NCBI GenBank assembly: GCA_015227615.1
Contig: JAALGZ010000003.1
Span: 2,046,001 to 2,110,000, forward strand
Reading direction: 5' to 3'
Length of the DNA stretch: 64,000 nucleotides
From: Labyrinthula sp. Ha
Taxonomy: Eukaryota > Sar > Bigyra > Labyrinthulida > Labyrinthulaceae
The position numbers were made by a program, and so were the translations under genes. Under the pieces are notes generated by a model. It was not told the DNA's origin and did no database searches. It worked only from the letters and a program-made list of their open reading frames with translations. Each line of letters begins with the position of its first letter. Position 1 is the stretch's first letter. Of the stretch, positions 1-11,053 are shown one piece after another.

Positions 1-2454
1 AGAATGTGTATGGCTAGATGCACTACAAAGAAAAACAATTGAACAAAGTTTTACACCATTATATGCTACAGGAAAAGGGTGTATAAAGCAAGGCGTATAC
101 GAGAAACTAATACAATAGACCCCACTCAAGTGTTAGAATTATTTCTTAAAGAAAATGTATTCCAAACAATGTGTTGAGCATACACCTCGAAGAGTTAGGA
201 TCTAACAGATTCTGATTATAAAATACGGGGTCTCCAGAAAACCTAAGGAAATGGCCAGAAAATGGGATCCATAGAGAGAATAGTGAATTCATTTCTCCAA
301 TAAAAATATGCGAACAGCTCCAAGGAGGTAGTATCGATCATGATTATACCCTACCTTGAGCCTACTAAGGTTAGAAGAGTTAATAATATAGAGTCACAAA
401 CTACAGTATAGAAGAAAAAACGACTCAAATGGTGTTGAGTAGTTATTCCATATATGCATTTGCCAATTAATAGAATCCTCTATTAGCTTAACTGAATGAT
501 CTAGTGAAGGGGAAAACACATCTGTATCAGTATTCGCATTGGGCCGAAGTTTAAATGACGACCATAAGAGCCAAAGGCTAATGCATTTGAGAATGAGGAA
601 GCTAAATGTAATTCTTAATTTCCAAGAGAATCCAATTTAGAAGGTTGTTTTCAGCTTTGCCCACACAGAGTCAATTTCATATAAAAATCTTGCATGTTGC
701 ATCCATTAAACCGACTTGATAGACTAACAAATTATAAAAAATTCAACTATGTTCTCGCTATGGATACTCATTAATGTTGACAAAGCAATTTTGATAGATT
801 ATTGGTAATAAGTTAGTTGGCAAAAATTAATCAAAATAGCTCTGTCAATATGAATGATTATCAATGAGAAATATATGCGGAAGTTTATTGAACAGTTATC
901 CACATTTCAATGCACATCCCTACCACTCACTAGTGTTAAACTGAAAATTCTTAAAGATAAAAGAGGAAAATAAACTGATTAGTAGGGATGGTCGTACGGT
1001 ATCGTAAAGTTTATAACCATTGTGGTAGACCTACAAGCTATTACATAAATTTAACTCTTAAGAATCTTCAACTTAATTACTCTCTATATACATTAAATCT
1101 TTTCCAGATTCAGCTAGAAACTTATCTAAAACCAAAGTATCAAAATTCATTGCGCAGAATATCTCTCTAGTTCCTTTTATGATCCATTAAAACAGATCTA
1201 GCCTTAGAAAATCTCTTCGAGATAAGTTAAGAAACATTTTTCTGCAGTTTGGATATTCTTTGTAAGTGACACATAAGCTCATTTTAACAGATTAAACCCG
1301 AAATCAGAGTACAAAAAATTCAGCTTACTTCCTCTAACTCTCGAACATCTTTCTCTAAGCCGAATAATGATATCAAATTTATTCTCGACAATTTAGTAAT
1401 GCAGGGCAATGAAGGCAGCAGGGAAAGCTAGAGTTTAGCAGTAGAGATTAAAAACACCTTTGCAGCTTTGGAATTCTTCGGATCCAGCATTGACTCTACA
1501 AAAGCAATCTTTTGGGTTTAGTTCAATTCTTGTTAGATCTCTTTGTATGTGGTATGATTAAGAATTTAAACGCAGTCATCATTAAGATCTCAGTTAGTAC
1601 TTTCAGGGATTCTCAACACAACCAAGTGAGTCATAGTAGCTGTCTCTGTTATTTTCTGTGAGAAGTGAGTTTTCATGAAGCTATTGAGAACTCCTGACTG
1701 AGGAGTTCAGTGAGGGTTCTTGAGTTCTTCTTTCGTTTGAAAGATTTCCTGCTGGATTCTTAAAGGTATATCATATAGGGACCTTAAAACTGCTAAGAAA
1801 TAATTGAGTGAGTCCGATCTTGAGTTTTCTTAATTCCTCAAAAACAAATTTTCTTCAATCTTCATTCCTCGATGGAATATTAGCGAAGCAGATGCTCTTT
1901 TTAGAACAGCTAGCTTCTGTAGAGTACAAAGTATACAGTACTACGCGAAGCTCATTAACATGGAGTGATATCATAACTAGGATTGCAGTGATATTATGGA
2001 TTCTTTTTTACGATGTCTTCCCAAGACTGAGGAAGAAAGAACTAACTAAGTTAGCCAACATATGAATCAAAGTTATGTATTTATAATCAGAGCGGCCGCT
2101 GTCATCGACCACAAAATAAAGACACAGTCTTTTATTTGAATCTTTTTCTACGAACTAGCCTCTGCTGTTAAGCCTTAACTTTATTTCTCACTGTACCCCT
2201 GACACTGTTATATTTTCTCCATCCGCAAAAGCATCTCAATCACTAACAACTACTTGAACAAAGTTTTCAGCAAGGCTCTCTCTTTTATGTGCCAAGTGGT
2301 CGGATTAATTCTCCTTCTTCTCATGCAACATCTGCGCAGAAAGATTTTATTACTAAAAACATTGTGTTGGTAAACAATGTCGAAAGTCTTTCTTGTAGTT
2401 TATTACCTGCCATCATAAATACACAAGAAAACAGTTTTACACAAAAATTAGATC
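1..2454. other. Left-edge region with no supported gene
   Basis: AT-rich sequence with frequent stops in all frames. Two short open stretches were examined. Positions 3-116 on the plus strand are open but short, followed by a segment reading DPTQVLELFLKENVFQT that faintly recalls DNA-transposase sequence. About 1808-2065 reads as a hydrophobic peptide (IAVILWILFYDVF) with no ATG start. Neither is long enough to call. The region may hold decayed mobile elements, but I cannot name one with support. The 3' end of the alanyl-tRNA synthetase gene bounds it on the right. Confidence 0.5.
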
Positions 2455-5447
2455 TTAAACTAAAGATTCTAGTATGGATTTTAACTGCGCCCAGTTCTCT
2501 AAGCTTGCAGTTCCTGCAAAGTTCCCCTTCTTACCTCCTCCTCTCAAATCTCTTCCACAAGACTCTTTGACCTTTTCCGATACTGGATCAACAACCTCAG
2601 CTTTTCCTGCAAAACCCAAGGCAATGTTTTCATTCCCCTTTAACATTACAAAAATGTTAGCTCCTTTTGCTTTCTTACTTAACGCTTTTGATAATTTTCC
2701 CCCATTTAGTTCATTCTCCAAAACAACCACTAACTTATCCTTCTTCTCTTTCTTCCAGTCATCTACAATCTCCTTCACCAAGGAATCAAACTTTTGTTTC
2801 TCCTGGCCCATAAATTCGACTTTCTTAGAACTTAAGACACGTTTCACCTCTTCTTTCATCACAAGAGGAATATCTTGTCTTTTAAGAACTTGATTTTCCA
2901 TTTCTTTAACCTCGGCCAAAGTAGATAAAAGTTTTGCTCTAGACAAACATTCAACTCCCGTTTCTAAAGCCTTAACTGCTCCTGGCCCAGTAACGGCAAC
3001 CATCCTTCTAACACCCTGTGACTTTGCTTCCTCCGACATTATTGCCATGGTTCCAATATCACTGGTTTTCTGCACATGGGTACCTCCACAGAGCTCAATT
3101 GAGTATTTGTTAAGCTCCTTAGCATTAGGATCATCCAGAATAGTTTCCACCGTAGGCCCAATGGAAACAACTCGTACTGGATCAGGATAAGTTTCGCCAA
3201 AAACGGCTCTTAGTGAATCAATCTTTTTTGTCATTTCCAAATCCACATTTCGAGCAAAGACTTCATAATCACTACTGATCTGCTCTTGCACAAATTTTTG
3301 AACATTATCTACCTCATCCGTACTCAATCGCTCTTTTGATGTAAAATCAAACCTTAGGTAATCCTCCGTTACCAAACTTCCAGCCTGATCTACCTCAATT
3401 TCAAATTTTTCTTCTACGGTGAACTCTCGATTCGCGTTTTTTCTAAGTGCCCAATTTAATAAATGAGTTCCCGTATGATTTCGCTTAATGCCTTCCCTTC
3501 TGTTATAGTCAACCTTTACAAGAACTTGATCTCCAACTTTGACACCCTGAGCGTCAGAAAAAGAAGCGGCGTCTAGAGCATGCAATACAAAGCCTGAGGT
3601 TGCTTGTGCATCAGTAATTTTCAATTCCTTCGTTCCATTTGCAAACTGCACACTTCCTTCATCACCAACTTGACCTCCAGACTCATAATATAATGATGTT
3701 GAATCGAAAATTAGACCAACTTCTTTTGGTTCAGAAACAGAAACTACCTCAACCAGCTTTCCATCCACCAGAATCCCGACTACTTTAGCAGGAACATCCT
3801 CTTCAGAATAAAAGGAAGCATATGTTTCCTTTACACTGTTCATCTTTAGCTCGTGAATGTGGGTTCCAGTAAGTTTTATTTTAGTTTCTTTGCCCTTCTG
3901 ACCCTTTGACTTTTGCTTGTGCTCCTCAAATAGTCTCTTATACTCCTCAAGATCAATTTCTAGACCTTTCTCCTCTGCCAAAATTTGGGTAAGATCTACA
4001 GGGAAACCCATGGATTCATAAAGAGTAAAAACACTTCTTCCTGGGAATTTTTCTCCTGACTTTATTTTTCGACTAACTTTCTCAAATTCTCGTAGTCCCC
4101 TTTCTAAAGTTTTCTCAAAAACATTTTCCTCTTGTCTGACCACTGATTGAACCACGTCAACTCTAATCTCATACGAGTTTAGAGTTGCCGCTACTTCGGG
4201 GACCATCTCTGCTAGAGATCCTGGTGCGAGGTCCAACTTATTTCTATAATTTACAGCTCTTCTTACAATTCGCCTTAAGACATAACCCCGACCTTCGCTA
4301 GAAGGAATAGCTCCATCAGAAATTGCAACACACAAGGTTCGCAAATGATCAGCGATTACCCTAAAAGCGACATTTCTTTCTTCTTGAACTTTTTTCTCGC
4401 TACCACCTTCTAGGAGAGCAATTTCCTCTTCTTCCAAATATTCAAACGCGCAACGAGAAGAAATTGCATTAAATATGGGAGAAAATATATCTGTATCATA
4501 ATTACTCTTCCGATCTTGCAGAATTGACACGAGCCTTTCAAAACCCATTCCTGTGTCAACTGATTTGAATTCTAATGGAAGCAGCTTTCCCTTAACTCTA
4601 TTAAACTGCATGAACACAAGATTCCATACCTCTATCACCATCTCATCATCTTCATTTACCAGATCACGCGCAACAGAACCCGGCCTTTCCAGACGATCAA
4701 AGTGGATCTCACTACATGGCCCACATGGTCCTTCTTCTCCCATCTCCCAAAAGTTTTCCTTCATACCGCAACCAATAATCCGCTCTGCCGGCAAGTACCG
4801 TGCCCAAAGATCCCGTGCCTCTAAATCTGCTGCTACATCATCAGTACCTTCAAAGTATGTCGCATACAAACACTCTGGGTTCAAACCATACTTTTCCGTT
4901 AATAAAATCCAAGCGAAATCGATTGCTTCTTTTTTCCAATAAGAGTTGAATGCCCAGTTGCCCATCATCTCGAAGAACGTATGATGATAAGTATCTTTCC
5001 CAACATCGTCTAGATCATTATGTTTTCCACCAGCTCTTATGCATTTTTGAAGATTAGCAGCTGAAGAATTCTGCAGTTTGTAAAGTGGGGAAGAAGGAGC
5101 GGTCGTGTTGAGAAAAAGGGGTTTGAATTGAACCATTCCAGCGTTAACGAAAAGTAATGTAGGATCATTATGGGGAACAACTGGTGATGAAGGGTGATGA
5201 ACATGTTTTGAGGTCCTGAAGAAGTCTAAAAAAGTGTTTCTGACCTTCTCAGCAGGCCATTTAAGAATTTTCTGGGGAGCTTTAGGGGTTAGTCGAGAAG
5301 ATTTGAGGTTTGTCGTGGAGAAACTAGGTATTTCCTAAAAGTTTTAATGGAGAATTAAGATACATGCATTTTGTAAGGAGTTAATCGTGTTTTTAAGACG
5401 TTGATTTTCTTCTTGAAGGGTTTTAATAAGCTTATCTTTTTGTTCAT
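2455..5447 (-). CDS. AlaRS: Alanyl-tRNA synthetase with N-terminal targeting peptide, one 29-nt intron
   Basis: This enzyme charges tRNA-Ala with alanine. The spliced protein has 987 residues (exon 1 5364-5447, intron 5335-5363, exon 2 2455-5334), close to the usual 950-1000. The class II core is clear: NDPTLLFVNAGMVQFKP, RAGGKHNDLDDVG at about 128-140 and FEMMGNWAF. RGYVLRRIVRRA follows. The editing domain has HTGTH at 648-652 and CGGTH at 777-781, which together form the zinc-binding set, and a C-Ala domain ends the protein. Residues 1 to about 60 are basic, Ser/Thr-rich and without acidic clusters (MNKKISLLKPFKKKINVLK, then FSTTNLKSSR), like a mitochondrial presequence. A second ATG at 5454 opens another frame over the same exon and can join the enzyme by a longer intron (5280-5363), giving a presequence-free isoform. 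The family call is certain. The exon structure rests on frame, splice consensus and homology. Confidence 0.95.
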
Positions 5448-6662
5448 CTTTCATTGGATTTTTTGTTGATCTTTTGTGATTCTCTATCTATGTGATGACG
5501 TGGCATGATGTTGTATAAAAAGAATATCCAACATAGCGGTTTACCCAAAAGAAGGGAAAGCTAAAGGAGTTGGGGATATTAAGAGAAAATAAATTCTGCT
5601 ATATATATGCCCTTGTACATGGTGGGAATACTATATTACTTTATAATATTCTGTTTTGATTCTCATATTCCAAAAGTAATTGGGTGAGAAGTGCTTTCGA
5701 AATTGAATGTTTCCATGAGATCTTGATCCTGAACACTGAAATATAGTATCAAACGTACTCCTATGTTCTTAAGCGTTCTATTGGTATATATAGTTTATAT
5801 CCGTAATAATCAACCTTTAGCTTAATTTTTCCAAACTATATTTGTAAGATAATAAATAGTGCTAAATATGACATATTCATGACTCCAACGAAACTGTATT
5901 GTTCAAATGATATATGTTTGAATATACTGAGAAGTAGCTGGCACAGAGTACTTCGGCAAGGATTTACAAATGAGAACTTGAGCTTAACACAATCAAATAC
6001 TAATTCTGACCTGATTCTATTGAGAAGAAATTGGAAATAAAACATAAGTGGAAAATTCCAGTGTGCTCATTTAATGTACCATCTGCAGGACGTGTTTAAT
6101 CTTAAAGTTTAGGGACAATTATATTTGAGAATAATAAAATTGCCTCTGAATGGAAAATTTTCAAGAAAAAATGTACAAAATGTTTCATAGCCTATTAGAA
6201 AGATCCGTTCCTAGGCAATACTTAAAGCAGTATCCTTTGAACTAGAGAATGGATTCTACTTGGGTTTGTTTACATTTATATTCTTTATTTAGAGTTTAAA
6301 CAAAAAATTGTGTATTAAGCAAAAATTTAAAAAATGTGTAATAACTTAAGAGGTGCTATCCCACGTTTTGTTATAATTAACTAACTTTTACCAGGTTATT
6401 GATCAAATTCTGTCTCCTAAACAAGCTTTCTCACATATTTTATTGTTGGTTCATTTAGTGTTAGTTACCAGCTCAATTTCACACTGTTTAAAGGAAGTTA
6501 TGACCCTCATTGAAAGAAATATTAATAAAGCTTAGCAAAATAAACTCTAATCCATCAAACCTTTGGTTTTAGGTTTAGTATCAATTATCCAAAATTAACT
6601 TCTTAAATTCTGATCACGTGAGAGTTTTCGCACACCATGGATAGCCTCTTTAGCCATCCATA
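5448..6662. other. Intergenic region, nothing recognised
   Basis: AT-rich non-coding sequence upstream of the alanyl-tRNA synthetase. The first hundred bases presumably hold its promoter and 5' leader. No RNA gene or repeat was seen. Short open frames here have no coding character. Confidence 0.4.
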
Positions 6663-7171
6663 ATGACTAAAGAAACACAGAGTTTTTCAAAAAAGAAGTT
6701 AATAAACCAAATTTTTATACAATAGTTTATGTTGGATTTTTGATCAAATCCTGTCAGAAGAATACAAAGAGGAGTTGAGCGCATGAAGATTACGCAACAC
6801 CGCAGAATTGAAATGGTTGTCCAAGTACTTGTCACTCCACTGCGAAGATGTTGTTGGAGCTGACCTCAAGAAGATCAAGCAGGTGAAAAGAGTTTGATTT
6901 ATGTATTTGTGCTTTCTGGAAAAATAGGAGATCTTTCTTAGTGGGACTGAGATTGAGATGTAAGAACAGCAGGAGATATAAGTACTGGTGCTCAAACCTA
7001 CTTCATTGATGATCAAGCTGAATGGAGAGTTTTCACCAATAGAGATGAAAAGGGAGCCCAAGTAGCCTATCCAAAAAAAAAGTGGTTTCATTGGGTCCTA
7101 AAAATCTCTGTGAAGAGAAAGCGCGAACCTAATGATGATGCACCTTTAGCAAAGAGAGCAAACCTTGGATG
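6663..7171 (+). pseudogene. Unrecognised small multi-exon gene or decaying gene
   Basis: Several plus-strand segments look protein-like and can be chained in frame. ATG at 6663 opens MTKETQSFSKK. A 28-nt GT...TAG intron leads to LSEEYKEEL, then NTAELKWLSKYLSLHCEDVVG and ADLKKIKQ. Possible introns of 45 nt (6883-6927) and 23 nt (6960-6982) lead to QTYFIDDQAEWRVFTN and a basic tail KRKREPNDDAPLAKR ending in TAG at about 7171. One in-frame TGA (6784-6786) interrupts the second exon. It disappears only if a 15-nt intron is assumed. I do not recognise the protein. Either this is a real gene with extremely short introns or a recently broken one. The 115-residue frame on the opposite strand (6744-7091) looks like a shadow. 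Confidence 0.35.
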
Positions 7172-7277
7172 CTAGTTTCTGTCTTCCTATGTTAGATATA
7201 AGTTTTTTACTAAGATACTTAAGGCAAAGGAATCCAGAAAATAAGTTTTCTTATAAGCTTATCAAGATAGTCTGTAT

Positions 7278-8123
7278 TCAAAATCCCAGTTCTGCAAAGG
7301 GATCAGAAACTCCTAAACTGTTTTTCTTTTGATGCTGCACTGCAGATGCCTGTTGACCCTGTAACCCAGGTGCAGGCGGCCTTGATCTCCTAGATATTCC
7401 TGTTGCTGTGGAATTATAACTTCTCAGGTTATGAGCATTTGCAGTAATTGTCGACTGGCTATCAATTTGACTTCTAAGCGCATTGATCTCATTCAACAAC
7501 CTCTGATTCTCAGCTTCCACTTTTTGCATCTTGAGCACAAATGGCGAAATGTAGCTTTTTATTTTTTCCTTTATTTCTTGCTTAACTTTACTCTCCATAC
7601 TTTTGTACACATCAAGTTGGTTCTTGAGCTGAGTTATTTCCCTTTTCGCCTTTTCCAGCTCTTCATTTCCAGTTTGTTGGAAATTTTGATGCATGTCGGT
7701 AAAATTAGGTATCTGAGATGGATGGTTCCCACTTGAACCCAGTTGATTTTGATTCTGCCGTACAGAAATAGAATCAAAATTATCCCACATAGAATCAGCC
7801 TCGTTGTTTAATTGGTTCAAATTGTGCTGTAACAACGTTTTTCCTGCTGGCGAGTCATTTACTTGAACAGGTGGAATTTCTTCTTCAGATATTATTTTGG
7901 CCAATCCATTTGGGAACTCCAAATAAGCCGTTGGAAATAAGCCCTTACTAACGGATAAATAGAAAAAAAGGACGTACAGGTTAGTCTTGGGGTCAATTAC
8001 TTCACACCATCCATCTCCATAATCACCTAGTACAAGTATAGAAGAAGCCTTTTGGCTGCTGATTTGTTCTGCATCGCTCGCTTGGTAGGTTTCCTTTACA
8101 ATGGCGCGTACAGAGTCTGCCAT
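7278..8123 (-). CDS. SH3-domain and coiled-coil protein, probable endocytic adaptor
   Basis: The N-terminus is an SH3 domain (residues about 5-60): an ALYDY-like strand, LVLGDYGDGWCEV, then KGLFPTAYLEF, the usual SH3 ending. Between ETYQASDAEQ and this ending, the unspliced frame contains a stretch foreign to SH3 (YVLFFYLSVS). It corresponds exactly to a 30-nt GTACGT...TTAG intron at 7948-7977; removing it restores DPKTNLKGLFPTAYLEF. Because 30 is a multiple of three and holds no stop, the intron is invisible in an ORF scan. The spliced protein is 271 residues. Residues about 135-215 form a heptad coiled coil (EKAKREITQLKNQLD). The C-terminus ends DPFAELGF, and DPF is a motif that binds the AP-2 appendage. 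The endocytosis role is inferred from SH3 plus DPF only. It is divergent from the DUF2064 gene. Confidence 0.85.
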   Translation of the reverse strand: MADSVRAIVKETYQASDAEQISSQKASSILVLGDYGDGWCEVIDPKTNLYVLFFYLSVSKGLFPTAYLEFPNGLAKIISEEEIPPVQVNDSPAGKTLLQHNLNQLNNEADSMWDNFDSISVRQNQNQLGSSGNHPSQIPNFTDMHQNFQQTGNEELEKAKREITQLKNQLDVYKSMESKVKQEIKEKIKSYISPFVLKMQKVEAENQRLLNEINALRSQIDSQSTITANAHNLRSYNSTATGISRRSRPPAPGLQGQQASAVQHQKKNSLGVSDPFAELGF

Positions 8124-8258
8124 TTCTTATCTTCGAAAATTGATATTCACACGTTTTGTAAATTGATGGACGATTTAGTCACTTATATCTGGTTTTTCAG
8201 GCCAATGAAATTAATGTATCACATAGTTCTGTCCAATAATATTACGAGAATTTTCAAA
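8124..8258. promoter_or_regulatory. Short divergent intergenic region (SH3 gene / DUF2064 gene)
   Basis: Only about 135 bp separate the ATG of the SH3 gene (minus strand) from the preferred ATG of the DUF2064 gene (plus strand), so both promoters and leaders must lie here or overlap the genes. No TATA-like element or specific motif was identified. The interval shrinks to 81-90 bp if the DUF2064 protein starts at 8205 or 8214. Confidence 0.4.
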
Positions 8259-9005
8259 ATGAAAACTGGAGAAAAATGTAATATTCTAGGATTGGTTGCT
8301 AAAGCTCCCATATTTGGTCAATGCAAAACAAGATTGGCAAGAAAGCTAGGTGATGATTTTGCTCTCAAATTTACTAAGGCAAGTTTAATAGATATAATCG
8401 AGAAATACTCTACGGAGACGGCAACACACGCCTTGCAGAAATACATTGTCCTATATTCTAAGAAGAAAGAAGATGAGTTGATTTTCAAAGATTTTCTCAA
8501 AATAAACTTTGATAGAAATATCTTCAACCAATGGAAGTTTTTTGTTTCTACTTCTAGCATAGGTTTAGGTGACTTGCTTGAACAATTTGTAATGTTTGCC
8601 TACAAGAATCTGTCCAATCACTGTAAAGTTGGTTTCATTGGAATGGATTCACCTCACCTAAAGTTTTCTAAATACTTTTATCAATCTCAAAGCTCATTAT
8701 TGCTCCCCTCTATGGATGGTGGGTATGTTTTCATTTTACTTTGTTTAAGTCAGTTAAACTCAGCAGAAGAAATCAAACAACTCTTTTCTGGTGTTGAGTG
8801 GTCAACCAGTAATGCTTTCAAGACACAACTTCTTGCATTATTAAGCTGTTTTTCAAAAGTGAAGGTAGCTGTTAAATCATCTGGCGATTCTTTTCTTGAT
8901 GTGGATGAAGCCTCTGATTTAAGAACTTTGAGAGATTTCCTTCGGAAAAAACCTAAGGCTAGTTCACGCGTCTTTGAACTTCTCAGCAAACACGCGTTGC
9001 ATTAA
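8259..9005 (+). CDS. DUF2064 family protein (GT-A-like nucleotidyl/glycosyltransferase fold)
   Basis: The product of about 248 residues matches the DUF2064/TIGR04282 family throughout. It has LGLVAKAPIFGQCKTRLA at the N-terminus (family pattern FAKAPxPGxxKTRL), then GLGDLLEQF, then GFIGMDSPHL (family IGTDSPDL), MDGGYVFI (family DGGYxLL), GVEWSTSNAF and FLDVDEASDLRTL (family DVDTPEDL). These are metal- and nucleotide-binding positions of a GT-A-like fold. Family members are mostly bacterial and lack a settled substrate, so no reaction is assigned. ATG 8259 is preferred because the family begins a few residues before the AKAP motif; in-frame ATGs at 8205 and 8214 are alternatives. Its TAA shares bases with the stop codon of the convergent CFAP99-like gene. 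Confidence 0.85.
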   Translation: MKTGEKCNILGLVAKAPIFGQCKTRLARKLGDDFALKFTKASLIDIIEKYSTETATHALQKYIVLYSKKKEDELIFKDFLKINFDRNIFNQWKFFVSTSSIGLGDLLEQFVMFAYKNLSNHCKVGFIGMDSPHLKFSKYFYQSQSSLLLPSMDGGYVFILLCLSQLNSAEEIKQLFSGVEWSTSNAFKTQLLALLSCFSKVKVAVKSSGDSFLDVDEASDLRTLRDFLRKKPKASSRVFELLSKHALH

Positions 9006-11053
9006 TTTTTCTTGTTCACATATCTTTGGTTTCTTTCCTTTCGCTTTATCTCTATTTCTAACTTCATTTCTTCTTGTACAGCCTCCTGTCTCTCCTGTGC
9101 TCTACGTTTCATCGAAGCGTGAAGACTGCTTTGTGAACTCATTTGTTTCTGTAGATTCTGCTTTCTCATATTTTCTTTTTCTTGAATCCTATTTCTCCAT
9201 TCTAAGTCTTGTTTTTCTTGTCGCAGTTTTACTTTTTCTTCTTTCTCCTCCAACCTTTTTCTATGAAAGCTTTTTTTTTTCTCTAGATGCTCTTCTTCTA
9301 ATTGCTTTGCTAATAAATTATTACGAATCTTTTTTTGCTTCTCCTTCAAAAAATGCTGCCTTTTCAAACTTCGAATTCTTTGAATATTCTTAATTTTGGT
9401 TTTCATTTCTGTCTCTTGCTTTTTCTTTCTTTCTTGAATTCTTTTCCTTCTTTCTTGCACAAGAGAATCTAATCTAGTTTTGTTCCAGGCTAACCTTTGT
9501 TCCATCTCAAAATAGCTCATCCCATCTAAGAACCCAAAGGAAGGTTTATAGGTTTTGTCGATGATCTTATTTTCTCTTTCAATGTTTCGCTCAATCGCTT
9601 GAATTTGAAGCACCATTTCCCGTCGTTTTTCAACTTCTCGTTGCTTTTCAACATCTCTTTCTACTAGTCTCTTTTCTTTTAAGCTTCTTTCCTTTATACC
9701 CTCCAACCTCTTGGCTTCAAAATTAAGCTCTCGTTGAGCCTTTAGATCTTTTTGATTCTTTTCCTTTCTAATTACATTTTCAGTTCGCAATTTTTCTTGC
9801 TTTGATGTCATCTCAATCTCATTTTTTTGTAACTTATCCTTTAAATCTTTCCGTAGCCTTTTTCCCTCTTCAATTTTTTTCTTTCTTACTTTTTGTGAAG
9901 CTTCTTTTGCCCTATAGAAGGTTTTCTCTGCATCCTCTCTTCTTTTCGAAACGAGATTCATCTTTTTCTTCAAGTCTTGTTCTTTCATTTTTTTTTTCCA
10001 CTCATCAAATTCGAAAGAATCACGCAAATTAGCCTCAAATTGTTTTAGTTGAATGTACTCTTTCTCTTGCTGCAGTCTAAAAACAATCTCTTCTCGTAAC
10101 ACAGCTGCTTTATTAGTTGGGACATTTGCCTCTTGGACATCAAAGTTTGGTGCTTTACTTGCCTTAAAACTTTCCTTTAACATGTTTTTAATCTTTCTTT
10201 CATTTTCAATTTGTAACTTTTTCTTCGAATCCTTTCCTTTACTTAGATCAAAAGAAAACTTTTTTCTTGCACGCAAAAACTTTTCCAGACAATCTGCTCT
10301 TTGCATTTCAAGTCGTTCAACTCGTTCTCTTTGCAGTAATTCTAGGTTTACACTCTTCAATGAAGCCGGGATAGGTTTTGCTTTTAACTCTTTCCCAATT
10401 CTTTGAGATTTGGGAAATTTTTTTACTCTAGATTTACTTAAAGAAAAAGGCTTTGGTTTAGTTAATGTTTTTTGTTTAGGTTGTTTCTTTAATTTTTTCT
10501 CTTCTTTCTCCATCTGCAATGAAGAAGCTCTAGATCTTAGCTTTGTCTCAATTTGTATAAATGGAGGTGAAAAACAGAAGGAAAGAAGTGTTTTTGTGTA
10601 CTCGATATCAAAATATTCTTGAAAAATTTCATTTGCGTCGTTTGACTTGAGAAAATTAGCCAAAATGAGAACCTTCTCAGGAACAAGTTCGACTAATGTC
10701 AACGTAAGAAGACCAACTTTCATATCCTTAGCGTAAAAACAAAAAAGTGTGATGAGAATTCCAAAAAGTGTTTCATCTTTTCTTGAAACCTCTCCACGTT
10801 TAAGTTCAAATAGTCTTTTAACAAGACTTTGAAGTAATGCATCTCTAGCAAGGTAAATTCTAATGATCTCAAGAATATGATTTAGGGAATTTTTTTCCTA
10901 TGTTTACTTTGTAAAATAAATTACATAACTTTCAAGTTCTTGTTCCATCTGGAGTTTCTTTCGATATCGTTCGTCATAGTAGGTTTCAAAAGGGTGAGTA
11001 CTTCTGTTCCAGTCTTCTAAAAAGTCCAAGATCTCTTGGATGAAGTTCTTCAT
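9002..11053 (-). CDS. CFAP99: CFAP99-like ciliary coiled-coil protein, one 27-nt intron
   Basis: The spliced protein is 674 residues (exon 1 10925-11053, intron 10898-10924, exon 2 9002-10897). The N-terminal 180 residues are globular and helical (FIQEILDFLEDW, then DALLQSLVKRLFEL and YAKDMKVGLLTLTLVE). The remainder is a long, highly charged Lys/Glu/Arg/Gln coiled coil. It contains the island YKPSFGFLDGMSYFEMEQRL, which I recall as the type of motif that marks CFAP99, a cilium/flagellum-associated protein. Length and layout fit that family. The intron has GTAATT at its donor and ATAG at its acceptor, and restores phase 0. The neighbour sharing its promoter is a dynein assembly factor, which supports a ciliary role. 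The exact family assignment is less certain than the ciliary coiled-coil nature. Confidence 0.75.

Noticed and set aside
3-176. Open stretch at the left edge with transposase-like words (DPTQVLELFLKENVFQT)
   Set aside because: Similarity to piggyBac-type transposases is faint, the frame breaks quickly and no terminal repeats are visible.
6784-6786. TGA as a recoded sense codon (selenocysteine or reassigned)
   Set aside because: TGA clearly terminates other genes in the window (DNAAF2, PH-DnaJ, EGF-TM paralog 3), and no SECIS-like element was seen.
6744-7091. 115-residue open frame on the minus strand
   Set aside because: Low-complexity, unconserved-looking sequence opposite a plus-strand stretch with better protein character (QTYFIDDQAEWRVF). 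Treated as a shadow.
7431-7736. Plus-strand frames opposite the SH3 gene, and similar frames opposite AlaRS, CFAP99, POLD3, NSRP1 and the RRM gene
   Set aside because: They mirror Lys/Glu-rich or coiled-coil coding sequence as Phe/Ser/Leu-rich peptides, a typical antisense artefact.
8052-8258. N-terminal extension of the DUF2064 protein from 8052
   Set aside because: It would overlap the divergent SH3 coding sequence, and the extra residues have no family counterpart.
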